NCBI GenBank assembly: GCA_015272165.1 | Contig: JACYMF010000030.1 | Coordinates: 1 to 64,000 of the forward strand | Length of the DNA stretch: 64,000 nucleotides | Origin: Cyanobacterium sp. T60_A2020_053 | GTDB lineage: Bacteria > Cyanobacteriota > Cyanobacteriia > Cyanobacteriales > Cyanobacteriaceae | Direction of reading: 5' to 3' | Part shown: piece by piece, positions 27,379 to 36,115 of the stretch | How positions within the stretch are numbered: position 1 is the first letter of the stretch | How the letters are laid out: every line of letters starts with the position of its first letter | Notes under the pieces: model-generated | Database searches by the model: none | Told to the model about the DNA's origin: nothing | The model's input: the letters and a program-made list of their open reading frames with translations, nothing else | Position numbers and translations under genes: made by a program

Positions 27379-28026
27379 TTATCCATTAATTTTAGCGAGA
27401 TTTTCGGCAATAACAGCGCCCATCACCGTCCATTTTTCCTCTAAAACAAGATGAGGGGGAAAAAGATCGGAAGCCAAACCCACGGCAAGGGCGCCGGCAT
27501 CTAAAAATGCTTTAGTTTGTGCCATAGTTACTCCTCCGGTGGGAATGAGGGGATATTGTGCCATAGGACCTTGTAAGGCTTTGATGTAGTTTACCCCTCC
27601 TAAACATTGAATGGGAAAAACTTTCACCACCAGCGCCCCTCCCCGAAAAGCGTTAATGATTTCACTGGGGGAAAAAGTACCGGGGATCAAGGGAATTTGA
27701 CGATTGTGGGCAAAGTTAAGTAAATCTAGGTCAAAATGGGGGCAAAACACGAATTGAGCGCCCGCATCAAGAGCGGTTTTTAAATCAGCTAAATTGATAA
27801 TTGTACCGACACCAATATAACAATGGGGATATTTTTGGCGTAAATAAGCGGTGAAGGGCGCTGGGTTAATACTATTCCAAGTCACTTCAATTAACCTAAT
27901 ACCAGCATTAATAGCAGTTTCTGCCATTTTCTCGGCAATGTACCAACTATCGGCACGAATTACAGCGATAATACGATGTCTCCTTAATATAGATAGGCAA
28001 TTTTCCCACATTTCATCTTTAGCCAT
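27379..28026 (-). CDS. eda: KDPG/KHG aldolase
   Basis: Splits 2-keto-3-deoxy-6-phosphogluconate into pyruvate and glyceraldehyde 3-phosphate (Entner-Doudoroff pathway) and can act on 4-hydroxy-2-oxoglutarate. 215 residues, TIM-barrel class I aldolase with catalytic Glu in IRLIEVTWNS, GVGTIINLADLKTALDAGAQF, the Schiff-base Lys in VVKVFPIQCLGG, and phosphate loop PTGGV. Monocistronic. Confidence 0.92.
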   Translation of the reverse strand: MAKDEMWENCLSILRRHRIIAVIRADSWYIAEKMAETAINAGIRLIEVTWNSINPAPFTAYLRQKYPHCYIGVGTIINLADLKTALDAGAQFVFCPHFDLDLLNFAHNRQIPLIPGTFSPSEIINAFRGGALVVKVFPIQCLGGVNYIKALQGPMAQYPLIPTGGVTMAQTKAFLDAGALAVGLASDLFPPHLVLEEKWTVMGAVIAENLAKING

Positions 28027-28580
28027 ATATAAATCAATTTACTACAACATTATATTTTTTCACAGTATCTTCGGCTTTTAGCCCGAAACGAATCAACAGA
28101 CTAAGTATTTTTAAAGTAAAGTAAGTCTCAAAAGATTTTGCCCTCACCCCAACCCCTCTCCCACAGCAGGGTGTTTTCAAAGTCAGGATCAAAATTGATT
28201 TGTTTTTGACAAGAAGACAATATAAGGATGATCCCCCCCAACCCCCCTTAAAAAGGGGGGAGATTCAGGGAGACAGGAGGATTTTTTACTATTAATTGAT
28301 TTATTAGTAGTTAAAAACCTCTGAATTTCAGATTATTGGCTAGTTTGAGAAACTAACATTTTTGAGAATGAAAACGCCCTGCTCCCACAGGAGAGGGGCT
28401 ATCAAAATTATTGGTAATCAGTAGGTGAGCAAAATTAATTGGATATTTCATTCTCGATGTAGAGAGGTTGGGTGCAACGTCTCTGCTGAAATGTCAGAAA
28501 CTAATAACCATGTAGTTTGTGACAGGGTAGGGAAACTAAAAAAGATATAATTTCTTTATAACAAATTATTTTATTTAAAC
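28027..28580. other. 554-bp repeat-filled spacer
   Basis: No gene. Contains a TTCGGCTTTTAGCCCGAA palindrome (28069-28086), a CCCTCTCC/GGAGAGGG palindrome split by a family B element (28159-28389), and a degenerate GTAGAGA..TCTCTGC palindrome (28459-28490). The promoter of cpcT is presumably in the last 80 bp. Confidence 0.7.
28166..28382. mobile_element. Family B element, complete copy, 217 bp
   Basis: Terminal inverted repeats GCAGGGTGTTTTCA and TGAAAACGCCCTGC (13 of 14 pair). Flanked by direct repeats TCCCACA at 28159-28165 and 28383-28389. Taking it out restores a CCTCTCC-CACA-GGAGAGG palindrome of the kind seen intact at 19330-19349, so the element jumped into another repeat. Internal C-tract/G-tract hairpin; no coding capacity. 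Confidence 0.88.
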
Positions 28581-29177
28581 ATGACTAATTCTCAAAATAT
28601 AAAAGCCTTAGCACAATTAATGGCAGCAGATTTTAGTAATCAACAACAAGCATGGGATAATCCGCCTTTTTTTGCTCACATTCGAGTATGTATGCGCCCT
28701 CTACCCTTATCATTACTCGGTGAAGTGAGCTTTTTTTTAGAACAGGCGTACGATTTTTTGTTGACGCAACCCTATCGTTTACGGGTGTTTACCATTCAAA
28801 GTGTCGAAAATCATTTAGAGTTAGTACATTATAAACTCAAAGAGGAAGAAAAATTTTATGGTGCTTCCCGTGATTTACCTCGACTACAACAATTAACCCT
28901 CAATCATCTGGAAAAAATGAACGGTTGTGATATGATTGCCCACAATGATGGCAACGGGTTTAAAGGTTTTGTTAAACCGGGCAAAGCCTGTATTGTCGTG
29001 CGCAAAGGTAAAGAATCTTATTTAGATAATAGTTTTGAAATTGACCAACAAAAATTGATTAGTTTTGATCGAGGGCGCGATTTAGTAACCGATGAGTTAC
29101 TATGGGGATCGGTAGCTGGACCTTTTCATTTTACTAGGGTACAGAGTTTTGCCCATGAAGTTGAAAATAATGGATAA
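28581..29177 (+). CDS. cpcT: CpcT/CpeT phycobiliprotein lyase
   Basis: Attaches phycocyanobilin to the beta subunit of phycocyanin (Cys-153 position in Synechocystis/Synechococcus CpcT). 198 residues, one CpeT/CpcT domain: RPLPLSLLGEVSFFLEQAYDF, LPYRLRVF-type strand, GCDMIAHNDGNGFKGFV, KSYLDNSFEI. Length fits CpcT. No phycocyanin genes are in the window, as usual for this lyase. Confidence 0.9.
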   Translation: MTNSQNIKALAQLMAADFSNQQQAWDNPPFFAHIRVCMRPLPLSLLGEVSFFLEQAYDFLLTQPYRLRVFTIQSVENHLELVHYKLKEEEKFYGASRDLPRLQQLTLNHLEKMNGCDMIAHNDGNGFKGFVKPGKACIVVRKGKESYLDNSFEIDQQKLISFDRGRDLVTDELLWGSVAGPFHFTRVQSFAHEVENNG

Positions 29178-29208
29178 TGGATAATTGATAATGGACAATT
29201 GAAAGTTG

Positions 29209-29467
29209 GATTCTGCTGAATAAATCAAAACCCTTTTAAAACAAAGGTTTTAAGCATAATTAAACTCTAAAAAAGTGCCAAAAATAATCTTTTTTCTCCA
29301 AAAAATCTGTATTTCTGGTATGGGAATCGAAAATAATTGACACAAAATAGCAATTTATGAAAAATAACTATTTGGCTAAAGTCTTTAATTTATAAACATT
29401 TAACCTAACACCTGACCCCCGAAACCTGACACCTCCTCTCACTAAAATACTTTTTCAGCAACCCCTA
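29209..29467. mobile_element. Family C element copy 3
   Basis: Left TTCTGCTGAATAAATCAAAACC, with ACAAAGGTTTTAAGCATAA, AAAAAAGTGCCAAAAATA and ATAGCAATTTATGAAAAATA inside, and right CTTTTTCAGCAACCCCTA. It contains heptamer-like ACCTGAC repeats (29410-29435). The right end overlaps the following minus-strand gene and provides its last codons and TGA stop. Confidence 0.7.
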
Positions 29468-30603
29468 AGTGTTTTGATTAATGTTTCGATTTCTGATTCG
29501 AGGGTAAAATAATGAACACAGGCGCGCACACAACTAGGATAAGCCAGAGTGCGGAGGAAAAAGCGCCCTCCCTCCAAGTTATTAACGATATGTTGAGGTT
29601 GCTCAACGTAAAAAGATACTAAACCAGATTGAGGAGGTTTCATGGTGACACATTGTATGCCATCGATTTTGTCTAATTCTGTCCAGAGATATTCACTTAA
29701 TTGACAAATACGCTCATAACGGCGCTGATTATCGCCCCATTGCTGATGAAACTCCAGCGCCCTCCGCAGCCCCATATATAATGGATAAGCCGAAGTTGCC
29801 ACCTCATAAATTCTTCCGTCATCATAAAAAGGTAGATCAGGATTGGCAAAATCTAAACCGCGCCAACCGATAAAAGTAGGCAGTAAAGGAGGGTTTAAAT
29901 TCGGTTTAACATACAAAAATCCTACCCCAGCAGGACCACAAAGCCATTTATGCCCCGTGCAACCGTAAAAATCAGCGCCCGTCGCCGGTAAATCGAGGGC
30001 TAACAACCCGGCGGATTGCGCTCCATCTACCAATACTTGTAACGGTTTTGCACCACGGTAATTATGACATAAATCACAAATTTCCTTTAATGGCAACACT
30101 TCCCCCGTATTCCACAACACATGACTAATAACTAATAAACGGGTACGACTTGATAAATTATTACTGATAATTTCAAGTATGTTACTTGTTTGATTGGTAA
30201 TAGCACAAGTTTTGAGAATTACTCCAAATCGTTTCGCTATTTCCTGACAGGAAGCAATCACCCCCGGATGTTCGGCATCCGTTAATAAAATTTCATCCCC
30301 CGATTGCCATGGAATGCCCCACAAAGCGATATTACAGCTACCTGTGACATTTTCTGTTAAAGTAATATTTTCCTTTTCACACTGGGTGAGGTGCGCTAAA
30401 ACTTCTCTCGTGGCTTCCATTTCGGTATTAATCCAACTATTGATTGCCATGCCGAAAGGACCTATTTTATCGATGTATTGATAACCGTCGATGATGGCTG
30501 TTAAAGCTGGTTGCGGTAAAATTCCTTGACCGCCATAATTGAAGTAATACTTATCTTGTAAACCGGTGAAGGGCGCTCTAATTTTGGCGATATTATCAAT
30601 CAT
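29455..30603 (-). CDS. PLP-dependent class V aminotransferase, cysteine/cystine C-S lyase-like
   Basis: 382 residues of the NifS-like class V fold; closest in style to Synechocystis C-DES, an L-cysteine/cystine C-S lyase that releases sulfur for iron-sulfur cluster assembly. PLP-binding Lys219 in GCTGHKWLCGP, VDGAQSAG aspartate (about residue 193), TDAEHPG region. No upstream suf/isc genes. The last four residues LRGC and the stop are encoded by a family C element end, so the C-terminus has been rewritten, though the fold should be complete. Confidence 0.8.
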   Translation of the reverse strand: MIDNIAKIRAPFTGLQDKYYFNYGGQGILPQPALTAIIDGYQYIDKIGPFGMAINSWINTEMEATREVLAHLTQCEKENITLTENVTGSCNIALWGIPWQSGDEILLTDAEHPGVIASCQEIAKRFGVILKTCAITNQTSNILEIISNNLSSRTRLLVISHVLWNTGEVLPLKEICDLCHNYRGAKPLQVLVDGAQSAGLLALDLPATGADFYGCTGHKWLCGPAGVGFLYVKPNLNPPLLPTFIGWRGLDFANPDLPFYDDGRIYEVATSAYPLYMGLRRALEFHQQWGDNQRRYERICQLSEYLWTELDKIDGIQCVTMKPPQSGLVSFYVEQPQHIVNNLEGGRFFLRTLAYPSCVRACVHYFTLESEIETLIKTLRGC

Positions 30604-30604
30604 T

Positions 30605-30665
30605 ATATCAAGTCCGTTTAATCACTCACAAATTACTAATATCAATATCTTAGTTCAATTTACTA
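30605..30665. repeat. Family A element fragment (copy 3)
   Basis: Begins ATATCAAGTCCGTTTAATCA and follows the left ~60 bp of the long family A element through CTTAGTTCAATTTA, then diverges. No right terminus. It lies two bases upstream of the start codon of the class V aminotransferase gene, in its 5' region. Confidence 0.7.
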
Positions 30666-30830
30666 GACATCTCCAACAATTAGAATTTTTGCACCGTGAA
30701 ACAGGCATCTTGCCTGTGTTTCGGGAGAAGTCTAATCCTCCTATAGCTTCAACCTAATCAAACAATAAATATAAAGTTCCTGATAATTTTTTGTAGAATA
30801 AAGAATATTAATCATCAATAACTTTAAAAT

Positions 30831-31073
30831 ATGACTACGCAGACCATCGATTTAGCTGAAACAATTTTAACAAAGATTAAAGACTTATCACCAGAGCAAC
30901 AGCAAGAAATTTTAGATTTTACCGAATTTATCAGCCATAAATACAATAATAATTCAGAGAAAAAAACTACAACTCCTCAAAAAAGAGTCGCTGGTTTATA
31001 TGAAGGCAAGGGTTGGGTAAGTGATGACTTTAATGATCCTTTACCTCCAGCCGTGTTAGGAGAAATTGTATGA
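30831..31073 (+). CDS. VapB-like antitoxin, DUF2281 type
   Basis: 80-residue antitoxin with the DUF2281 pattern: KIKDLSPEQQQEILDFTEFI near the start and a C-terminal GWVSDDFNDPLPPAVLGEIV, the typical toxin-binding tail of this group. Overlaps the PIN toxin start by four bases. The toxin has a premature stop, so this may be an antitoxin outliving its toxin. Confidence 0.82.
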   Translation: MTTQTIDLAETILTKIKDLSPEQQQEILDFTEFISHKYNNNSEKKTTTPQKRVAGLYEGKGWVSDDFNDPLPPAVLGEIV

Positions 31074-31456
31074 AAATATTATTAGATACCCATGCTTTTA
31101 TTTGGTGGAGTTTAACTCCTGAGAAATTATCATTATCTGGTTTAAATTTGATAGAAAACCAAGAAAATAATTTATATCTAAGTATTGCTAGTGTTTGGGA
31201 AATGCAAATCAAAATATCCATTAATAAATTACACTTTGATAATCTCTTATCAGATATAATCATTCATCAAAAAAATATTAATAATTTGGAAATTTTACCC
31301 ATAGAGTTAGAACATATTTGGCAGTTAAAAAACTTACCTTTACACCATAAAGACCCTTTTGATAGAATGTTAATTGCTTAAGGAATAACAGAAAAGATGC
31401 CTATTTTAAGTATTGACTCCGTTTTTGAAAATTATTCCATTGATGTTATTTGGTAA
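31070..31456 (+). pseudogene. VapC-type PIN toxin with premature stop
   Basis: The frame reads MKILLDTHAFIWW ... SIASVWEMQIK ... HHKDPFDRMLIA and then TAA at 31379-31381. The same frame continues open for 24 further codons (GITEKMPILSIDSVF ... IDVIW) to TAA at 31454-31456, which is exactly the missing VapC C-terminus. In relatives the stop position is normally Gln, so a single CAA-to-TAA change explains it. The truncated 103-residue product lacks the last PIN acidic residue (Asp of SIDSVF). Confidence 0.85.
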
Positions 31457-31660
31457 ACTAATTTTACAGTATTTTTATAGCTCTTCTACAGTAATTATGA
31501 TAAACTAAAAAAAATAACCTTTACCCAATAGCATTTATAGAAAAATAAAAGCTAAAAGTTTATAAATTCTTCCTTAATAATTCTCTTTTCCTTTTTCCCT
31601 AGCTAAACTAATAATTTATCATACTCAAAGTAATAGAGCCATTTTTTATAGCTATTATCT

Positions 31661-32158
31661 ATGAATAAATCATCAACTTTTTGCCCAGTACCAGAAGAAC
31701 AACAACCAGTAAATGAGTATCAAGAATTGAGTCAATCGGGGTTTTTTCGGTGGGTAGCATTACCAAAGTGGCAATTTTTGCGTAAATTAACCAAAGTTTG
31801 GGCATTAAGTTTATTCCTCACAGCGCCCATCGCCGCCGCCAGTTTTCCTCCCGATGAAGAATTAATACGTTTTGTGATTGCCAGTGCCATGGGGGGAGGT
31901 TTTTTTGTAGCCTTAGCATTAATTAGACTGTATCTCGGTTGGCAACATATCGGTAGTCGTCTGCTCAAAACTAAAATTGTTTACGAGGAGTCTAGTTGGT
32001 ATGATGGACAAGTGTGGGAAAAACCCCTTGAAATTTATAATCGAGATCGCTTAATTTTTAATTATCAAGTGGAGCCACTCTTGAAAAGATTACAAAAAAG
32101 TAGTTTACTATTACTCGGTTTAATGGTGACGGGCGCTGGGATATTCCTCATATTTTAA
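31661..32158 (+). CDS. CGLD27 family protein (DUF1230)
   Basis: A 165-residue membrane protein conserved in the green lineage and cyanobacteria. The N-terminal CPVPEEQQPVNEYQELSQS is the family hallmark, followed by three predicted membrane helices (about 46-62, 70-92, 148-164) and YEESSWYDGQVWEKP in the loop. Plant homologues are plastid proteins reported to matter under iron limitation. Function in cyanobacteria is unknown. Confidence 0.88.
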   Translation: MNKSSTFCPVPEEQQPVNEYQELSQSGFFRWVALPKWQFLRKLTKVWALSLFLTAPIAAASFPPDEELIRFVIASAMGGGFFVALALIRLYLGWQHIGSRLLKTKIVYEESSWYDGQVWEKPLEIYNRDRLIFNYQVEPLLKRLQKSSLLLLGLMVTGAGIFLIF

Positions 32159-32308
32159 CATCTGGGAGAGTTGAACTTAGTTAAACCCATTCTCAATATA
32201 AGTGATTTCTTGATGAGAGATTATTTACAAAACTTTACTTAGATAACGAAAATATTGTAAACTACCACAAGAAAACAAAATAATTAGAGGAAGGAGCAAA
32301 AAACAGCA

Positions 32309-33190
32309 ATGCAGTCGTCCGCATCTGTATTGAAAACAATACCCAAAGAATATCTTAAAGCGCCCGATGGTTTAAACCCCAATGTAATCATGTTTATCAC
32401 CGCAATTTTACTAATCACATTATCTACCTGTGGTTACTTCTTGTGGGGTTGGGCAGATTGGATTTGCTTTAGTGCAAATGTTCTTGCCTTGCACTTATCG
32501 GGTACAGTCATTCATGATGCCTCTCACAATAGTGGTCATCGTAACCGTATTATTAACGCTATTTTAGGACATGGTAGCGCCCTCATGCTGGGTTTTGCCT
32601 TTCCTGTCTTTACAAGAGTACATTTACAACACCATGCCCATGTTAACGATCCTGACAACGATCCGGATCACTTTGTTTCCACGGGTGGTCCATTGTGGAT
32701 GATTGCCGCCCGATTTTTCTATCACGAAATCTTTTTCTTCAAACGCCAGTTATGGCGTAAATATGAACTACTGGAATGGTTTTTAAGCCGTCTCTTTTTA
32801 GTTACAGTGGTATTTCTGGGCATTCATTACGGTTTTATTGGCTATATCATGAATTTTTGGTTTGTACCAGCCTTAGTGGTAGGTATTGCCCTAGGATTAT
32901 TCTTTGATTATTTGCCCCATCGACCCTTTCAAGAGCGTGACCGTTGGAAAAATGCTAGAGTATATCCCAGCGCCCTCCTCAATGTGCTAATTTTAGGTCA
33001 AAACTATCACTTAGTACATCATTTATGGCCTTCCATTCCTTGGTATAAATATCAATCGGCTTACTACGAAGCAAAGCCGATTTTAGATGCCAAAGGATGT
33101 GAGCAATCTTTGGGCTTAATGAATGGTCAAAATTTTGGGAGTTTTCTTTACGATCTTTTTCTCGGTATTCGTTTTCACGGCAAACATTAA
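32309..33190 (+). CDS. crtR: Beta-carotene hydroxylase CrtR
   Basis: Membrane di-iron hydroxylase that makes zeaxanthin (and myxoxanthophyll precursors) from carotenes. 293 residues with the fatty-acid-desaturase-like histidine boxes HDASHNSGH (about residues 68-76), HLQHHAH (about 108-114) and HLVHH (about 233-237). AGGAAGGAG ribosome-binding site 10 bp before the ATG. A TTGGGTT/AACCCAA palindrome follows the stop at 33203-33226. Confidence 0.95.
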   Translation: MQSSASVLKTIPKEYLKAPDGLNPNVIMFITAILLITLSTCGYFLWGWADWICFSANVLALHLSGTVIHDASHNSGHRNRIINAILGHGSALMLGFAFPVFTRVHLQHHAHVNDPDNDPDHFVSTGGPLWMIAARFFYHEIFFFKRQLWRKYELLEWFLSRLFLVTVVFLGIHYGFIGYIMNFWFVPALVVGIALGLFFDYLPHRPFQERDRWKNARVYPSALLNVLILGQNYHLVHHLWPSIPWYKYQSAYYEAKPILDAKGCEQSLGLMNGQNFGSFLYDLFLGIRFHGKH

Positions 33191-33255
33191 TAATTTGTAG
33201 GTTGGGTTGAGGATACGAAACCCAACAAAATCTCGCCCTTTTTGAATCTTTGATA

Positions 33256-34533
33256 ATGAAAATCAAACGTTACCTAATTACTCTTTTTTGTTTAATAATT
33301 ACTTTCACTCCCATAATATCAGCTTGTCAAAATAATAATTCAACCACTGAAAATGGCGTAACAAAAATCACCTTTTGGCATGGCATTAATCCACCAGAAA
33401 ATCGAGAAATTTTTAACGAACTTTTAGTTGATTTTAACAACAATAATCCTGACATAGAGGTAGAAGCATTATACATTGGGCAACCAGACGAGCAACTACC
33501 TAAAATTATCGCCTCAGTGGTGGGCAATCAACCGCCAGATATGCTTTGGTATGTGCCACAACTAACAGGAAAATTAGTAGAATTACAAGCCATTAAACCT
33601 CTACAAGAATGGTTTAATAATTCCCCGCTCAAAGAAGAAATCGAACCAGCAATGTTAGCTACTATGGAATTAGATAATAACATCTGGTCAGCGCCCTTCG
33701 CCACTAATAATACTGCTGTATTTTATCGACCAAGTCTATTTCAAGAAGCCGGAATAAATGAGTTACCCACTACTTGGGAAGAATTTGCTAATATTGCTCG
33801 AACTTTAACTAAAGATACTAATAATGATGGCAGAATTGACCAACACGGGGCATTATTAGCCCTAGGAAAAGGAGAATTTACCGTTTTTGTTTGGTTGCCA
33901 TTTATTTATAGTGCCAATGGTTCAATTATGACTAATAATCAAGTTAATTTAGTTAATTCAGGAGCAGAAAAAGCATTACAATTAGGTACAGAATTAACTA
34001 AAAATAATAGTGCTATTTTATCAGCGCCCGACAGGGGATATGAATTAGATCAATTTATTCAAGGTAAAGTAGCTATGCAGATTACAGGACCTTGGACATT
34101 AGCTCAACTTAATCAAAGTGGCATTGATTTTGATGTTTTTCCTTTGCCAATTATCGAGCAACCTGCCACAGTTTTAGGAGGAGAAAATATCTTTGTTTTT
34201 AATACTAATCCTCAACGGGAAGAAGCATCACTAAAATTTTTAGAATATATTTTAAGCAGTGAATTTCAAACTGAATGGGCTTTAAAAACTGGCTATATTC
34301 CCATTAATAAAAAAGTGAAAGATAGCCCAGAATATCAACAATTTTTAGCAGAAAATCCTACCATTAAAGTATTTTTAGAACAAATGCAGTACGCCAAATC
34401 TCGACCGATTATCGCTGATTATCCCAATATTTCTGAGAATTTGGGGAGGGCGCTGGAATCTTCTTTGCTACAGCAAAAATCCCCTCAAGATGCTTTAAAA
34501 GAAGCACAAAAACGTTTAGAAATAAAAAAATAG
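33256..34533 (+). CDS. Sugar ABC transporter substrate-binding lipoprotein
   Basis: 425-residue family 1 extracellular solute-binding protein with a lipoprotein signal (IISACQ, Cys24 from ATG 33256). Signature KITFWHGINPPENREIFNELLVDFNN, MLWYVPQLTGKL, FATNNTAVFYRPSLFQEAG and TGPWTLAQL fit maltose/glycerol-3-phosphate/glucosylglycerol-type binding proteins. No permease or ATPase genes are adjacent, so the transporter partners lie elsewhere. Substrate not assignable. Confidence 0.85.
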   Translation: MKIKRYLITLFCLIITFTPIISACQNNNSTTENGVTKITFWHGINPPENREIFNELLVDFNNNNPDIEVEALYIGQPDEQLPKIIASVVGNQPPDMLWYVPQLTGKLVELQAIKPLQEWFNNSPLKEEIEPAMLATMELDNNIWSAPFATNNTAVFYRPSLFQEAGINELPTTWEEFANIARTLTKDTNNDGRIDQHGALLALGKGEFTVFVWLPFIYSANGSIMTNNQVNLVNSGAEKALQLGTELTKNNSAILSAPDRGYELDQFIQGKVAMQITGPWTLAQLNQSGIDFDVFPLPIIEQPATVLGGENIFVFNTNPQREEASLKFLEYILSSEFQTEWALKTGYIPINKKVKDSPEYQQFLAENPTIKVFLEQMQYAKSRPIIADYPNISENLGRALESSLLQQKSPQDALKEAQKRLEIKK

Positions 34534-34559
34534 CTGAGACTAAATCTTGAATAAAAACA

Positions 34560-34690
34560 GTTAATTTTTGTTGAGAGAAATCTAAAAATTCTTTGGCTCT
34601 ATTAATTTGGCTTTGTGCTTCTTCTGTTGAAATTGTTTCCATTTCATCATAGTCTCCTAATAATCGTAAATCTTGAGCTTTTATTAGTAA
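34560..34690 (-). pseudogene. HEPN-domain gene remnant next to MNT nucleotidyltransferase
   Basis: Directly after the MNT gene the minus strand encodes KAQDLRLLGDYDE and EEAQSQINRAKEFL, which look like the C-terminal end of a HEPN domain protein, the usual partner in MNT-HEPN modules. The first ~90 residues, including the catalytic RX4-6H region, are missing. The open frame runs on into antisense of the sugar-binding gene. Boundaries are approximate. Confidence 0.6.
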
Positions 34691-34699
34691 TTTTTATAT

Positions 34700-35035
34700 T
34701 CAAAGTAATAAACCCTCTTTTTTGATATTATTAATAAATAAACTATCTTCATTTAATCTACTTTCTGAAATATAAAAACAATTAATTACAGCATCATAGT
34801 CGAGACATAAGTTACTGATAAGATTGCTATTACTTTTTATTTCTTCAACACAATTAACATTACCTTTCAAAACTACTAATATATCAATATCTGAATATTG
34901 TTGAGCATCTCCTCTTGCCTGTGAACCAAATAAAATCAAATGTGTTAATCTGTGATTATAGATTTGGATAAATTGGTTTTTTAGTGTTTTTATAATGGGT
35001 TCTAATGAATGATTTTTAACTGTTGTGGTGGTCAT
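34700..35035 (-). CDS. MNT-type nucleotidyltransferase (minimal nucleotidyltransferase)
   Basis: 111-residue protein with the MNT signature GSQARGDAQQYSDIDILV (about residues 37-54), giving the GSxARG loop and metal-binding DID. In MntA-HepT modules such proteins AMPylate the HEPN toxin and neutralise it. Here the HEPN partner survives only as a C-terminal fragment downstream, so this is an antitoxin without toxin. Confidence 0.85.
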   Translation of the reverse strand: MTTTTVKNHSLEPIIKTLKNQFIQIYNHRLTHLILFGSQARGDAQQYSDIDILVVLKGNVNCVEEIKSNSNLISNLCLDYDAVINCFYISESRLNEDSLFINNIKKEGLLL

Positions 35036-35071
35036 ATTTCTTGAAAATGTTAGAGTAAATAATAACTATAA

Positions 35072-35413
35072 TTAAGCTGTAGCAAAATCTGTATATTTAC
35101 GAGTTTCAGGATCATAAAAAGCCAAAACAATTTCAGAATTTGGCACCCCTTCCCTCAATAACTCATGGGCAATTCCTTCTTGAGTCCAATCTTCTTCAAT
35201 ATAAATTTTACTATTTTTAATACGGATATGGACATGGATAGATTTTAAACGTTTATCTTCTCTCCAATCAACGGTTAGCCACAAATAATGATGATGATTT
35301 TCGTCAAAAACGAGACAAGTTTCATTTTTATAGTCAGGTGATTTATGTACTAATTCATCATATTCTGTTAATATTTTTTCAATTATTTTTTGATATTTTT
35401 TGATTTTATCCAT
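35072..35413 (-). CDS. xisI: XisI-family protein
   Basis: 113-residue protein of the XisI family (fdxN-element excision controlling factor): [33 protein letters not shown]-type core and the [17 protein letters not shown] motif. In Anabaena XisH and XisI are needed together with the XisF recombinase to excise the fdxN element, but XisHI pairs are common in cyanobacteria with no such element. Overlaps xisH by 31 bp. Confidence 0.88.
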   Translation of the reverse strand: MDKIKKYQKIIEKILTEYDELVHKSPDYKNETCLVFDENHHHYLWLTVDWREDKRLKSIHVHIRIKNSKIYIEEDWTQEGIAHELLREGVPNSEIVLAFYDPETRKYTDFATA

Positions 35414-35823
35414 GAAGTAATTTCCTCCTTTTTATCATTAAAAATAATTAAGTTTAGCTCATGATGTTGAATGACCATTTGAATAGATTTTTTTTGAAAG
35501 AAAGTATCAAAGATAGAACTTTTAATGGCTAAATAAAGTTCATAATTTTGATGAGAAAAGTTCAAAAAAGCACGATAAAGAAGATATTGCCCTAAAGCAT
35601 TCTGAAAATCATTCATGGGAGAAGGACTAATGAAACTTTTAATTTCTACTACTATGATACGTTTAATACTTTCTTGATTATCAGTAATTTTTTCTGCTAG
35701 TAAATCAGCATATAGGTTATCATTTTCAAACTCAACAGTATAAGGATCGGCTATGATTAGCCAACCATCTTTTATTAAAGCATTCTTACAAACATCATGG
35801 TAAATATCTTTTTTCGGCATCAA
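35383..35823 (-). CDS. xisH: XisH-family protein
   Basis: 146-residue XisH protein: N-terminal [22 protein letters not shown], then LYADLLAEK and VVEIKSF, which resembles a PD-(D/E)xK nuclease-like core, and the C-terminal [19 protein letters not shown]. First gene of the coupled xisH-xisI pair. No recombinase gene and no fdxN-type element boundaries are seen, so a role in excision is not supported here. Confidence 0.88.
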   Translation of the reverse strand: MMPKKDIYHDVCKNALIKDGWLIIADPYTVEFENDNLYADLLAEKITDNQESIKRIIVVEIKSFISPSPMNDFQNALGQYLLYRAFLNFSHQNYELYLAIKSSIFDTFFQKKSIQMVIQHHELNLIIFNDKKEEITSWIKSKNIKK

Positions 35824-35961
35824 TTCAATTTTTCAATATCAATTAATTAAATCATAGACAAAAATTAATCATTGTGAGATGATAATAAGTAATAATCTGT
35901 CGTGCTTCACGGCGATAATATCAATTTAATACAGATATAAGAAAACTAAGAGGTTTAAAAA

Positions 35962-36087
35962 ATGGATTGGAGAATTGTCGTTGTCTTGTTACCCTTGGGT
36001 GTGGCTGCTAGTTGGGCAGTTTTTAATATTGGTGCGGTGGCACTTTCTCAGTTACAGACTTTTTTAGAAAAGCGAAATCAAGGTTAG
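35962..36087 (+). CDS. psbY: Photosystem II protein Y
   Basis: A 41-residue single-span thylakoid protein at the edge of photosystem II near cytochrome b559. Begins MDWRIVVVLLPLGVAASWAVFN, continues NIGAVALSQLQTFLEKR, matching cyanobacterial PsbY in length and in the MDWR-x(n)-AxWAxFNIGxxA pattern. It is below the usual ORF length cutoff and easy to miss. AAGAGG lies upstream of the ATG. Followed closely by mnmE. Confidence 0.92.
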   Translation: MDWRIVVVLLPLGVAASWAVFNIGAVALSQLQTFLEKRNQG

Positions 36088-36115
36088 TTTTGCTTGAGGA
36101 AAATTTGTTAATAAT

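Noticed and set aside
35072-35823. fdxN-type excisable element containing xisH and xisI
   Set aside because: No site-specific recombinase gene and no long direct repeats were seen on either side.
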